Assembly (NCBI GenBank): GCA_041946965.1
Contig: JBHGBM010000069.1
Span: 1-37,010 of the forward strand
DNA length: 37,010 nt
Direction: 5' to 3'
Origin: JBHGBM01 sp041946965
GTDB lineage: Bacteria > Acidobacteriota > Terriglobia > Bryobacterales > Bryobacteraceae
Shown here: positions 14,800 through 22,603 of the stretch, in pieces
How positions within the stretch are numbered: the first letter of the stretch is position 1
Layout: each line of letters starts with the position of its first letter
Translations under genes and position numbers: made by a program
The notes under the pieces: model-generated
Database searches by the model: none
What the model was told of the DNA's origin: nothing
The model's input: only the letters and a program-made list of their open reading frames with translations

Positions 14800-15296
14800 G
14801 ACGCATCGCAATGCTGGTGTGCCTGCTGCCATTGATGTTGATGGCGCAGGCGGACATTTTCGAGAACCGGGACTTCCAGAAGATATATACCGCCCAACGG
14901 GAAGCAACGCTCGCCGGGACGGCGGAAGTAGTGACCATTCAGCAACCGGCCACCACGACGGGAAACCATTTCTTCCTCGACGAAGCGGCCGTGTATTGCT
15001 CGGTGGACTGCACGTTCACCGTGGAGCGGTCGGGTACGGCGGCGACGACTACCGCATTCACGCCGGCGCCGGCGAATCCGGGGATTGTGGCGGCGAAGGC
15101 CACGGCGTTTCACACATCGAACGTCGGGGCTTCAACCGTGATCGGGAAATACTATGTGGCCGCCGGGGGCGAGAAGGTAGTCAACCTGCGAGCCATCCGG
15201 CTGCGCAACGGGACGCGGGATAACCTCACGGTGCGGACCAGTTCGATAACGGGGACCGTCCGCATCCTGGTGAGATGGGCGGAGGCGCAACCGTAG
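14796..15296 (+). CDS. Secreted protein of unknown function inside the head module
   Basis: From ATG 14796 the product has 166 residues. The first 20 form a clear Sec signal peptide (MRRIAMLVCLLPLMLMAQA) with cleavage near AQA-D. There is no lipobox. The mature part is beta-rich with two nearby cysteines (YCSVDC) and many Thr and Ala residues. It lies between the gpF-like gene and the protease and overlaps the former by four bases. A signal peptide is unexpected for a capsid component, so it may be exported by the lysogen or be a virion decoration protein. No family is recognised. Confidence 0.65.
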   Translation: MRRIAMLVCLLPLMLMAQADIFENRDFQKIYTAQREATLAGTAEVVTIQQPATTTGNHFFLDEAAVYCSVDCTFTVERSGTAATTTAFTPAPANPGIVAAKATAFHTSNVGASTVIGKYYVAAGGEKVVNLRAIRLRNGTRDNLTVRTSSITGTVRILVRWAEAQP

Positions 15297-15415
15297 AGCC
15301 CGCGGACTCCTGGGCCTGTTACGTGGTCTTGCCATAGGAAAGTACCTCCGGGGTGTTGTGGAACGTTTTGGAACAGCCCTAGGGGCCTTGGCGTGGATTT
15401 TAAACGGGGTGCGGA

Positions 15416-15781
15416 ATGGCGCAAAAGGTTCTGAAACTCGCAGTCACGCAAAAGTCCGACGAACTGGGGATCGTCTGGGGGTACGCCTCCGTCGCCGACG
15501 CGGTGGACCTCCAGGGCGACATCGTTCCCCAGGCGGGCCTCGTGTCCGCCGTGTACGAGTTCATGGAAGCCTATTATTCCGAGCAGGCCGCCATCGGCGA
15601 GAACCACAAAAAGCCCGCGGATGCCGTACTGGTGGAATCGACCTTCCACTATCTCGCCGGGCATTTGCGCTGGTGGGTTGGCGTAAAGCTCCTGAGCGCC
15701 GAACTGCGGGAAGCCGCGCGCAAGGGCGAGATCAGCGGATTCTCCATCGGCGGCACGTATGAGGAGGCTGAGGAGGTCTGA
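15416..15781 (+). CDS. XkdF-like head maturation protease domain
   Basis: The gene encodes 121 residues. Features of the prohead protease fold are visible: WGYASVADAVDLQGDIVP at the N terminus, H64 in GENHKKPADAV, and S110 in ISGFSIGGTYEE, a likely His-Ser pair. XkdF-like proteins are usually longer, with a C-terminal extension. Here the frame stops at 121 residues, and the typical tail (FSLVRGADVQPANQECTV) appears at the start of the next gene. It cleaves scaffold and capsid N termini during maturation. It shares one base with the capsid gene. Confidence 0.7.
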   Translation: MAQKVLKLAVTQKSDELGIVWGYASVADAVDLQGDIVPQAGLVSAVYEFMEAYYSEQAAIGENHKKPADAVLVESTFHYLAGHLRWWVGVKLLSAELREAARKGEISGFSIGGTYEEAEEV

Positions 15782-17346
15782 TGGCGAAGCGGTTGATCGG
15801 GCTTCATCTAAACGAGTTTTCCCTGGTGCGAGGCGCGGACGTGCAGCCGGCGAACCAGGAATGCACGGTGTCCTTCTACAAGGCCGCCGTAAAGGAGAGC
15901 AGTATGGAAAAGACGCAAACGCAAACGCCGGCGCCGGCTCCCAACCTGATCCAGCGCGCGGCCAAGGCCTTGATGGAAGCGGCGGACGCCCTGCTCGGCA
16001 AGACCGGGAAGGCGGACACCGAGACGGAAAGGGCCACAACCACCGAAAAGGCCACGCGCACCGTGGAGAGTCAGAGCGAGTACACCTCGACTTCGACTTC
16101 CCGCACGGTGGAGAACGTGGAAGACGCGGCCGCTCCGGCGCCGCCCAACCAGGACATGGCCATGTCCACCACGAAGGCGGCGGAAAGCGAAATCGCCAAG
16201 GCCCTGAACGGCACGCGCGAAGTGATCCTGATCATGGATCAGCGCCTGGCGAAACTCGAAAAGCAACCGGTCGGCTCGCGGGTGCTGAAGACCTTCCCCA
16301 GCAGCGTGGAAGTCGGCAGCAAGGAAGGCGCGCACTTCCCCGAGTTCACGAAGTTCCTCGGCGACGTTTCCCGGCTCAGCCCCGGCCAGAAGCTCACCAA
16401 GGCCACCATCACCACGAGCGGCTGGACCTACGGCCTGTCTTACGCCGAATCCGGCAACTTCATCGACTACATCGTGGATCAGAGCAGCGTGATGAAGCTC
16501 TGCCGCACGATCGCGATGAAGGACAAGAAGCAGCCCATCGACAAGATCGGCCTGGGCGGGACGGTGCTCAAGAAGGGCACGCCCGGCACCGATCCGGGCG
16601 ATACCGTCTCCATCGCCGGCCCCACGCAGGTGGTGCTCGACGCCGAAGAGGTGATCGCGATCGTGAGCATCGGCGACGACACCCTGGAAGACAACATCGA
16701 GGGCGAAGCCTTCGTGCAACACCTGCTCGGCATGATTGCGCGCGCCGCCGCAAACGAGCTCGAACAAGCAGCCATCCACGGCGACAAAGACGTTGCGGAC
16801 ACCGGCATCCTGGACCGATGGGACGGCTGGTACAAGCTCGCGAAAGCGAACGGCGCCCACGTCCTCGACGCCATGGGCGACGACAACCGCTACTGGCCCG
16901 GCCCGAACGCCAACAAGGTCACCCGGTTGATCAAGGCCCTGCCCACGAAGTACCGTCAGGACCCGCGCACCCTGGCGCTGTTGCTGCATCCGGACCTGTA
17001 CCTGGACTTCAATGACGAACTGGCCGGCAAGGGCGCTTCCGACGCGTTTGCCGCCATCACCGGGATTCGCGAACTTCCCGCCCGCGGCGTGAAGAACGTC
17101 CAGGTGCCGTTGCTGAAGACGGACATGGCCTTCGAGGCCGGCGGCGAGAATTACGCCGATGGCACGGTGGTTATGCTGACCGACGTGCGCAACCTGCTGT
17201 TCGGCATCCACCGCAACATCAAAATCGAGCCGCAGCGGTGGGCGCGCAAGCGCTGCACCGACTGGGTGCTCACAATGCGGGCCGACGCCAAGATCGAGAA
17301 CGGCGATGCCATCGCCATTTACGATCACGCCGCCGTCAAGCCGTAG
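15781..17346 (+). CDS. Major capsid protein (HK97 fold) with N-terminal scaffold region
   Basis: From ATG 15781 the protein has 521 residues. Residues 1-41 resemble a protease C-terminal tail. Residues 42-150 are low-complexity, Thr/Ala-rich and helical, like a scaffolding delta domain. The HK97 capsid fold follows (SIGDDTLEDNIEGEAFVQHL; ELEQAAIHGD; KVTRLIKALPTKYR; NLLFGIHRNIKIEP). A second in-frame start, ATG 15904, has a strong AAAGGAGAG site six bases upstream and would give 480 residues. Two products from one frame are therefore possible: a longer form and a canonical scaffold-capsid form. Confidence 0.88.
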   Translation: MAKRLIGLHLNEFSLVRGADVQPANQECTVSFYKAAVKESSMEKTQTQTPAPAPNLIQRAAKALMEAADALLGKTGKADTETERATTTEKATRTVESQSEYTSTSTSRTVENVEDAAAPAPPNQDMAMSTTKAAESEIAKALNGTREVILIMDQRLAKLEKQPVGSRVLKTFPSSVEVGSKEGAHFPEFTKFLGDVSRLSPGQKLTKATITTSGWTYGLSYAESGNFIDYIVDQSSVMKLCRTIAMKDKKQPIDKIGLGGTVLKKGTPGTDPGDTVSIAGPTQVVLDAEEVIAIVSIGDDTLEDNIEGEAFVQHLLGMIARAAANELEQAAIHGDKDVADTGILDRWDGWYKLAKANGAHVLDAMGDDNRYWPGPNANKVTRLIKALPTKYRQDPRTLALLLHPDLYLDFNDELAGKGASDAFAAITGIRELPARGVKNVQVPLLKTDMAFEAGGENYADGTVVMLTDVRNLLFGIHRNIKIEPQRWARKRCTDWVLTMRADAKIENGDAIAIYDHAAVKP

Positions 17347-17357
17347 CTCGTGCAACC

Positions 17358-17945
17358 ATGACTCCCCTCTGCACTCTCGATCAGGTCAAAGCCGCGCTGG
17401 GTCTCGCGGCAGACGAAGCCTCCGAAGACTCGCGGCTCACGTTTCTGATCGGCATGGCCAGCGGCCAGATCGCCGATTACTGCGGCCGTGACTTTGAACT
17501 GGCCGAGATTGCGAACGAACTGCACGATGGGGACGGCTCCGCGCTGCTACCGCTGGAGCACACCCCCATCGTGGCGGTGACCGCCCTGGAGATCGACGGC
17601 CAGGCGGTCGAGGCCGCCGAAGTCAAGGTCTACCCCGAATACATCCGCTTCGGAGATTCCGCCGGCTACAACGCGCGGCTGCGCAGCTACAGCCGCGTGT
17701 TCCCGGAGGGCACGCAAAACGTGAAGGTCAGCTACCGGGCCGGGTATGAAGAGATCCCGGTCGGGATAGCCAATGCCTGCGTGGTTCAGGTGATCTACCT
17801 CATGAACACGCTGGCGAAACAAGGGCTGCTCAGCGAAACCAACCAGGTAGCGCAATCCACCACGGCGTACGCCCAGGAAGTCCTGGCGCCGGAAGCCAAG
17901 GTGGCATGCAACCGCTATAGGAAGCCGGGGATGGCCGTCATATGA
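17358..17945 (+). CDS. Head-tail connector (gp6/YqbG-like)
   Basis: The start is ATG 17358, after the capsid stop, giving 195 residues. The pattern matches gp6-like connectors: LDQVKAALGLAADEASEDSR, then LIGMASGQIADYCGRDF, a beta region (VAVTALEIDGQAVEAAEVKV) and a C-terminal helix. Connector proteins bind beneath the portal and close the head. It overlaps the next gene by four bases. Confidence 0.8.
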   Translation: MTPLCTLDQVKAALGLAADEASEDSRLTFLIGMASGQIADYCGRDFELAEIANELHDGDGSALLPLEHTPIVAVTALEIDGQAVEAAEVKVYPEYIRFGDSAGYNARLRSYSRVFPEGTQNVKVSYRAGYEEIPVGIANACVVQVIYLMNTLAKQGLLSETNQVAQSTTAYAQEVLAPEAKVACNRYRKPGMAVI

Positions 17946-18646
17946 GGTGCTACGAGACGTCCCGGCAGGTGCTCGTGTTGGCGGTTCTCGCGGCTTTGAT
18001 GGCCGCGGTCGCGCTGGTGACCTGGAAGGCGGTGGCGATCGGCAACGCCGTCGAAACCGAGGTGCGGCAGGCGGCCGGCCGCGCCGAACGCCAGATTGCC
18101 ATCCAGGGCGAGCAGACCCGCGAACTGGTCAGGGCGGTAGCCGCCGACGTGGCCACGCGCGCCGAGCGCCAGGTGGCCGGGCTGCGCGGCGATCTGGCCG
18201 CGGAAGCCGCGGAGCTCCGCAAGACGGCTGATGCGCGGCTGGCGTCCATCCAGGCCGACGCGCGGGAACAGATTGTGGAATTACGCCTGGCGGCGGTGTC
18301 GGAGTTGAGCCAGGCCAACGGGACCCTCCAGCGCACGGCCGGCTTGACCGAGCCGATTCTGCGCGATCTATCCAAGACGAGCAGTCTGATGTTCGACTGC
18401 GAGAAGGCGCCGCACACCTGTGTGGCGCCGCGCCTGGCCGGAACTCTCCGCAGCGTGGAAGTGGCGGCCGGTCAGGCGCACAAGACCATGCAACTCGGTC
18501 CCAGAATTTTGGGGACCTTCCAGCAGACCAACCAACATATCGAGCGGTATGTGGAGAGATTCACGCGGCCGAAATCGTTTTTCGGCCAGGCCAAAGACAT
18601 CGGACTGACCCTGGCCGGCTTCGGCTGGCGGGTGGCCCGCAACTGA
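17942..18646 (+). CDS. Membrane-anchored coiled-coil protein
   Basis: The gene encodes 234 residues. An N-terminal transmembrane helix (residues 9-33) precedes about 100 residues of Ala/Glu/Arg-rich coiled coil (RQAAGRAERQIAIQGEQTRE). A second region has two cysteines (FDCEKAPHTC) and a further helix (FQQTNQHIERYVERFTR). This topology resembles an inner-membrane spanin, but at twice the size. It sits oddly between a head connector and the tail-completion genes. A lysis, entry-exclusion or signalling role is possible; none is proven. Confidence 0.6.
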   Translation: MRCYETSRQVLVLAVLAALMAAVALVTWKAVAIGNAVETEVRQAAGRAERQIAIQGEQTRELVRAVAADVATRAERQVAGLRGDLAAEAAELRKTADARLASIQADAREQIVELRLAAVSELSQANGTLQRTAGLTEPILRDLSKTSSLMFDCEKAPHTCVAPRLAGTLRSVEVAAGQAHKTMQLGPRILGTFQQTNQHIERYVERFTRPKSFFGQAKDIGLTLAGFGWRVARN

Positions 18647-18656
18647 GGGACAAACT

Positions 18657-19004
18657 ATGAAGTGGATTTCGGGCTGGCTGAAACGAATAGCCGGCTGGTT
18701 CCGGTCCGGCGCGGCCGAACGGGAATTCGACCGCGTGGCGAGGCTTTTGCCGGCGGCGATGGCGATCGTGGAGCGCGTAGCCCAGGCTACGCCCAATCGC
18801 ACGGATGACGAACTGGCGGCGCTGGCGAAGGCTGAGGGACTGCCCTTGGTGGGTTCCATCGTCGCGGCGCCCGGCGCGGATCGCGGCTTGCTGTTGCTGA
18901 AGATCGCCTCGGATCTTCTGGCGCGCCTCGCCCCCGGCACGCCGACGCGCATACTCAACATGGCCGTTCAGACGGCCTATACGGGATGGAGGGCCGGTCA
19001 GTAA
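18657..19004 (+). CDS. Small protein with amphipathic N-terminal helix
   Basis: The gene encodes 115 residues. The N terminus is aromatic and basic (MKWISGWLKRIAGWFRSG), as in membrane-active peptides. The rest is helical with a hydrophobic stretch (LLLLKIASDLLARLAP). It follows the coiled-coil membrane protein by 10 bases, so they probably form a pair. No family was recognised. Association with a membrane is the only inference I would make. Confidence 0.5.
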   Translation: MKWISGWLKRIAGWFRSGAAEREFDRVARLLPAAMAIVERVAQATPNRTDDELAALAKAEGLPLVGSIVAAPGADRGLLLLKIASDLLARLAPGTPTRILNMAVQTAYTGWRAGQ

Positions 19005-19020
19005 TACGAGGCCAATCATC

Positions 19021-19608
19021 ATGCGGCTGGCGATTCTGTTGGCGGCGCTCAATCTGACGGCGGCCACGCGCATCGTGGATACGATCTACGGCCAGGACGG
19101 GACTCCCCGTACCGGCAAGCTGATCGTCACATGCGGGCAGATGGTCTCGCAGGGCAAGTACGTCATCAAGGAAACGGCGACATACAAGGTCGTCAACGGC
19201 GCTGTGGACATCACGCTTTTCCCGCATGACAGCGCCACGCCCCAGAACGCCTCCTGCTCGGTGGTCTATTCCTTCGGCGCCGAGCCGGCCAGCCGCACCT
19301 GGGTAGTGCGCACCAGCGCAACGCCGCTGAAGATCTCCGATGTCGAGCAGGCCGCGCCGGCCTCCGGCTCCTGGCCGGCGCCCGCGGGGCCGACTTCCTT
19401 TGAAGCCAGCTTCACAAGCGCGCTCACGGTCCTCGTTACTGGCGTCCAGCACGGCCTGGGCACGCGCAAGCTCGCCGTCCAGTGTTACGACGATGCTACT
19501 CCGAGGCAAGTGGTGGAGCCCGATACGATCACAGTCCACCCCACCACGTTCGATGTGACGGTGACTTTCGCGGTGGCGCAGACTGGCGCTTGTGTGGTCA
19601 TGAGGTGA
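19021..19608 (+). CDS. Secreted fibre-like beta-domain protein
   Basis: The gene encodes 195 residues. Residues 1-15 are a short hydrophobic signal peptide (MRLAILLAALNLTAA). The first domain (IVDTIYGQDGTPRTGKLIV ... VNGAVDITLFPHDSATPQNA) has the shape of Ig-like domains found in tail-fibre proteins. The second (VTGVQHGLGTRKLAVQCYDD ... VTVTFAVAQTG) matches the 'HxLGT...V.P..I' module common at fibre tips. The combination of a signal peptide with fibre domains is unusual. The protein may be exported to the host surface or be a virion decoration protein. Confidence 0.65.
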   Translation: MRLAILLAALNLTAATRIVDTIYGQDGTPRTGKLIVTCGQMVSQGKYVIKETATYKVVNGAVDITLFPHDSATPQNASCSVVYSFGAEPASRTWVVRTSATPLKISDVEQAAPASGSWPAPAGPTSFEASFTSALTVLVTGVQHGLGTRKLAVQCYDDATPRQVVEPDTITVHPTTFDVTVTFAVAQTGACVVMR

Positions 19609-19611
19609 ACC

Positions 19612-20115
19612 TTGGCGGACGCGATCACCTTCGAGTGGCAGAATCCGGACCAACTTCTCGCCGAAGTGCGGCGCATGCTGACCGATCGCGCGGGCCATAT
19701 CAAACAGATACCCGCCCGGGCAATCCGGCGCGGCGCGTTTGAATTGCTCCGGACGATCCAGGCCCGCGCGCCGAAGAAGACCGGAACGCTGGTGCGGAGT
19801 CTGCATGTTCAGATCGAGCAACTCACCGCCGATTTGATCGAAGGCCGTGTGGGCACCTGGCTCGAATACGCCCGGTACCTTGAAGAAGGCACGGGCGTGT
19901 ACGGCCCGGCGAAGCGCCCCATTGACATTGCGCCGAAGCGCAAGCGCGGGCTGTTCTGGGGAGCCTTCGACGGCGAGGGCAGGCCCATCGTCCGCAAGCG
20001 CGCTCGCATCCAAGGCATTAAGCCCCGCGGCTATTTCGCAGCGGCCATCGCCGCGTTTCTGCCGCGGTATGTGCAGATCATCGAAGAGGAACTGGCCAGG
20101 GAGACGCGCGCGTGA
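19612..20115 (+). CDS. HK97 gp10-like tail-completion protein
   Basis: The start is TTG 19612, preceded by GAGGTG, giving 167 residues. The sequence matches HK97 gp10-like proteins: an N-terminal helix region, IQARAPKKTGTLVRSLHVQI, a strand pair, and EYARYLEEGTGVYGPAKRPI. It then has a basic loop (APKRKRG) and a C-terminal helix. This family joins the head to the tail tube. It overlaps the next gene by four bases. Confidence 0.8.
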   Translation: MADAITFEWQNPDQLLAEVRRMLTDRAGHIKQIPARAIRRGAFELLRTIQARAPKKTGTLVRSLHVQIEQLTADLIEGRVGTWLEYARYLEEGTGVYGPAKRPIDIAPKRKRGLFWGAFDGEGRPIVRKRARIQGIKPRGYFAAAIAAFLPRYVQIIEEELARETRA

Positions 20116-20585
20116 GCATGTACACGGAAATCGAAGAGGGCCTGGTCGAAATGCTGCGCGCGGCCGAGGGCCTGGCGGGAGTCGTCAAGACCTTCGAGAC
20201 TTCCATCCGGGATTGCCTCTTCAGCGCGGATAAACAGACGAAAGGATTCCGCGCGGGCGAACTGCCGGCCATCGGCGTGAGCGCACAGTTGAAGCCGGCC
20301 AAGTCGCGGCCGTTCACCGCGGGCGAAAAGGAGTACGAGATCCCGGTTACCGTCGCGCTCGTAACGCGGGCCCAGCAGCCCAAGGCGGCGCTCAGCGGGA
20401 TCTACGACCTACTGGCGCCGATGGAGCAGGTGTTCGACGCGGCCAGGCGGTCGGGCAATCCGCTCGGGCCGAACGTGCTCGTGATCGGCGATCTCGCGTC
20501 GGATGCGGCGGTAGTCGCCGACGCGCCGTTTTTCTTCGGCGTCGCGACGGTAGAAGCGACGGTTCTCAAGGTGGTGGAGCTATGA
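20112..20585 (+). CDS. Tail terminator-like protein
   Basis: The gene encodes 157 residues from GTG 20112; ATG 20118 is an alternative start. It begins with a helix (TEIEEGLVEMLRAAEGLAGV), has a beta core (ELPAIGVSAQLKPAKSRPFT; YEIPVTVALVT) and ends in FFFGVATVEATVLKVVEL. The order after a gp10-like gene and before the tube gene fits the tail terminator (Mu gp37/lambda gpU position). It caps the tube at its final length. The assignment is by order and fold class. Confidence 0.6.
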   Translation: MSMYTEIEEGLVEMLRAAEGLAGVVKTFETSIRDCLFSADKQTKGFRAGELPAIGVSAQLKPAKSRPFTAGEKEYEIPVTVALVTRAQQPKAALSGIYDLLAPMEQVFDAARRSGNPLGPNVLVIGDLASDAAVVADAPFFFGVATVEATVLKVVEL

Positions 20586-20743
20586 AACGAGCGATTTGCG
20601 TTGTGCCGGTGCAACTCTACGATCCCGAGTTGGCCGGGGAATATCAACCGGGTGCGGTATTGGAGGGCGAACGCGCGTCGCTCGCGCTTCAGCGCTACCC
20701 CAACTACTTCCGTCCCGCAAACGGGAAGAAGGAGAAAGAGTAA
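20582..20743 (+). CDS. 53-residue hypothetical protein
   Basis: ATG 20582 to TAA 20743 overlaps the terminator gene by four bases and abuts the tube gene. The sequence (MKRAICVVPVQLYDPELAG, then LQRYPNYFRPANGKKEKE) looks coding and ends with a lysine/glutamate tail. Small proteins of this kind often sit just before the tail tube gene in siphophages. No function is assigned. Confidence 0.6.
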   Translation: MKRAICVVPVQLYDPELAGEYQPGAVLEGERASLALQRYPNYFRPANGKKEKE

Positions 20744-21751
20744 ATGAAAAGCATCGTCGGCGCCTGGCGCGGGCTTTCGCTGCTAAAGCAGGCGGACATC
20801 AGCACCGCCCAGGCCGTCAACACGTCATTCTATTTTTCGGGCGATCCGCTGGAACCCGAGCCGGATACGCTCTTCGTCGGCGCCGACGAGGTGAACGGCG
20901 AATTGCTGCCCACCACTCACCGCTTGCTCACGCGGAAGCTGGCCGGCAAGCACAAGTCGAAGGCATTCCCCCACTTGGTCGGGTTGTTCGCCTCCATGGT
21001 GATGGGGAAAGACACGCCGTCCGTCGTCGGGACCACCACGGCCTACAAACACAAAATCGAAATCGACAAGACCGTGGTGGAGTTGCCATACCGGTGCTTG
21101 ATCGAACACGACGGCGACACTCAAAAGCTGTTCACCGGGGTGGCCTGCCTGGGCTTCCAGTTGAGCGGGCAGCGCGGGCAGTTCGTCGAGTTCGAAGCCG
21201 ATCTGCTGGGCAGCGGCATCGAGGCCGCCGACGCGACGGTGAAGCCCGCGCGGGTGGCCGAAAGTTATCTGGCCTACGGCGACGTGAAGTTCACCAAGGG
21301 CGGCGCATTCGACGGAACCACGATCACGGGTGGCACGGATCTGTCCGGCAAGCTCATCGACTTCACCATCGGCGTGAAGAACAACGGCAAGGGCGTACAC
21401 CTGATGGGCGATCCGAGCGGCAACTACGGCCGCATCCAGCGCGGGCCGCGTTTCGACATCGACTTCAAGGCGAAGTTCGAGCTCGAAGATCAGAGCCACC
21501 GTACGGACCTGCTGGCCGAAACCGAAATGGTCGCGTCCGTGCCGATCGTGGGCGGCACGGCGAACGGCGACGCGAAGTACACCGTGGAAGCGATTTTCCC
21601 GCGGGTCATCTACAAGGCGGCGAAAAAGGGAGTCGATGACGGCAACCTGGTTGTCGCGGCCGAGTTTCAGGTGTTGGCGGACCCGACCTACGGCCCGCTG
21701 ATCCTGAATGTCATCAACCTTCAGCAGGCCAGCTACCTGGCGGCTGCGTAA
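20744..21751 (+). CDS. Major tail tube protein (siphovirus type)
   Basis: The gene encodes 335 residues. The pattern suits a non-contractile tail tube protein: TSFYFSGDPLEPEPDTLFVG, ELLPTTHRLLTRKLAGKHKS, then a strand-rich middle (LGFQLSGQRGQFVEFEADLL) and a C-terminal half with GKLIDFTIGVKNNGKGVHLM. Tube subunits stack as hexamers to form the tail. There is no sheath gene beside it, which supports a siphovirus. It may also carry a C-terminal Ig-like domain, but I could not show it. Confidence 0.75.
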   Translation: MKSIVGAWRGLSLLKQADISTAQAVNTSFYFSGDPLEPEPDTLFVGADEVNGELLPTTHRLLTRKLAGKHKSKAFPHLVGLFASMVMGKDTPSVVGTTTAYKHKIEIDKTVVELPYRCLIEHDGDTQKLFTGVACLGFQLSGQRGQFVEFEADLLGSGIEAADATVKPARVAESYLAYGDVKFTKGGAFDGTTITGGTDLSGKLIDFTIGVKNNGKGVHLMGDPSGNYGRIQRGPRFDIDFKAKFELEDQSHRTDLLAETEMVASVPIVGGTANGDAKYTVEAIFPRVIYKAAKKGVDDGNLVVAAEFQVLADPTYGPLILNVINLQQASYLAAA

Positions 21752-21766
21752 TCACAGGGGGATTAC

Positions 21767-22180
21767 ATGGCAATTAGCGCGTTTCAGAAGACGGTGCGCG
21801 TGAAGATTCCGGTGGGGTCCGAGGACGTCGTCCTGATCTGCCGGAAGCCGAACGCCGGAGAACTGAGCCAGTTCCTCAACGCCCGGTTCGTCAGAAAGGG
21901 GCGGAAGATCGAATCGCGGCTGATCGAAGCTCGCGGCGAGTTCATCGACCGCATTCTGGTCGATGCCGAAAACGTGGAATACGAAACGGCGGCCGGCGAG
22001 AGAAAGCCGCTCAACCGCAACACGCAGCTTTCCGAGGAAGACAAAGCGTACGCGGGCGGCATTCTGGGCGTCAAGGTCGAAAGCTGGAAGGACCTCATTG
22101 CGCTGAACTGGAAGTCGTCCGCGGCGATGCACTTCGAGGACGCCGCCCCCGAAGACGAGGAAGACGGCTCAAAAAACTAA
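21767..22180 (+). CDS. Tail assembly chaperone, G form
   Basis: The gene encodes 137 residues and lies between the tube and tape-measure genes, the standard position of lambda G. The body has KIPVGSEDVVLICRKPNAGE and a helical middle; the end is acidic (FEDAAPEDEEDGSKN). The last codons form the heptamer A_AAA_AAC immediately before TAA, so part of the ribosomes should shift to the -1 frame and make the GT form. These chaperones coat the tape measure before tube assembly. Confidence 0.85.
   Translation: MAISAFQKTVRVKIPVGSEDVVLICRKPNAGELSQFLNARFVRKGRKIESRLIEARGEFIDRILVDAENVEYETAAGERKPLNRNTQLSEEDKAYAGGILGVKVESWKDLIALNWKSSAAMHFEDAAPEDEEDGSKN
22171..22177 (+). promoter_or_regulatory. -1 frameshift slippery heptamer AAAAAAC
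   Basis: In the zero frame the codons are TCA-AAA-AAC-TAA, so the seven bases read A_AAA_AAC, the canonical X_XXY_YYZ form, with the stop directly behind. After slipping, translation continues at 22177 in the -1 frame, which stays open for 104 codons. I did not find an obvious stimulatory hairpin downstream. Confidence 0.85.
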
Positions 22181-22491
22181 CCGCCCTGGTTCGCGAGTAC
22201 CTGGAGGTGGACTGGCCCCAATGCGAAAAGACCTGTGCGGAATGCCCGGCGGAGAAAGGCGAGGACGGCTATTGCGAAGTCTGCAAGACCCGGCCCCTCG
22301 AAGAGAAGTTCTCCGCCGATTTCCGCGCGTGGGTCGAAAACTTGCAGCGGCTCTACCTCTGGCACAAGGCAGGGTATGCGCTCGAATCGGAGGGGCTGAG
22401 CTTCGAAGAGTGGCAGGTCCTGGGTTACCTCACCAGGTATTACGAGCTGAAGGACCTGGAAGCCCTAGCGCCCAGGACACTGCCCGCATGA
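22177..22491 (+). CDS. Tail assembly chaperone, T extension (made by -1 frameshift)
   Basis: This frame has no well-placed start: the only candidate, GTG 22207, has GGAG one base before it. It is open across the slippery site, so the product is probably a 241-residue G-T fusion from 21767. The extension holds four cysteines in two C-x-x-C pairs (CEKTCAECP and YCEVC), then helices (FRAWVENLQRLYLWHKAGYA). Lambda T domains bind the tape measure and tube. The cysteine pairs suggest a metal site, which I do not know from other T domains. Confidence 0.8.
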   Translation, partial: LTALVREYLEVDWPQCEKTCAECPAEKGEDGYCEVCKTRPLEEKFSADFRAWVENLQRLYLWHKAGYALESEGLSFEEWQVLGYLTRYYELKDLEALAPRTLPA

Positions 22492-22603
22492 GGGCGGCGG
22501 CGGAAAGCAGGGTCAGGCCCGCCAAACAGAAAAGGATGCGGCGGGCCAGGTCGCAGGCAAACAGCAGCATCAGCACCACAGCCCCGCCCAGCAAGTACTC
22601 CAT
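22430..22603 (-). CDS. Possible antisense membrane peptide
   Basis: On the minus strand, ATG 22603 to TGA 22430 encodes 57 residues that are strikingly hydrophobic: MEYLLGGAVVLMLLFACD and then RRILFCLAGLTLLSAAALM make two membrane segments with an Arg-Arg turn. It lies opposite the end of the T frame and the 147-base gap before the tape measure. Its ribosome site is weak (CAGGTC). It could be real or a chance reading of GC-rich sequence; the gap itself is otherwise unexplained. Confidence 0.3.
   Translation of the reverse strand: MEYLLGGAVVLMLLFACDLARRILFCLAGLTLLSAAALMRAVSWALGLPGPSARNTW

Noticed and set aside
15759..17015. 418-residue Arg-rich frame overlapping the capsid gene
   Set aside because: Its composition is that of an out-of-frame reading of GC-rich coding sequence, while the capsid frame has clear family features.
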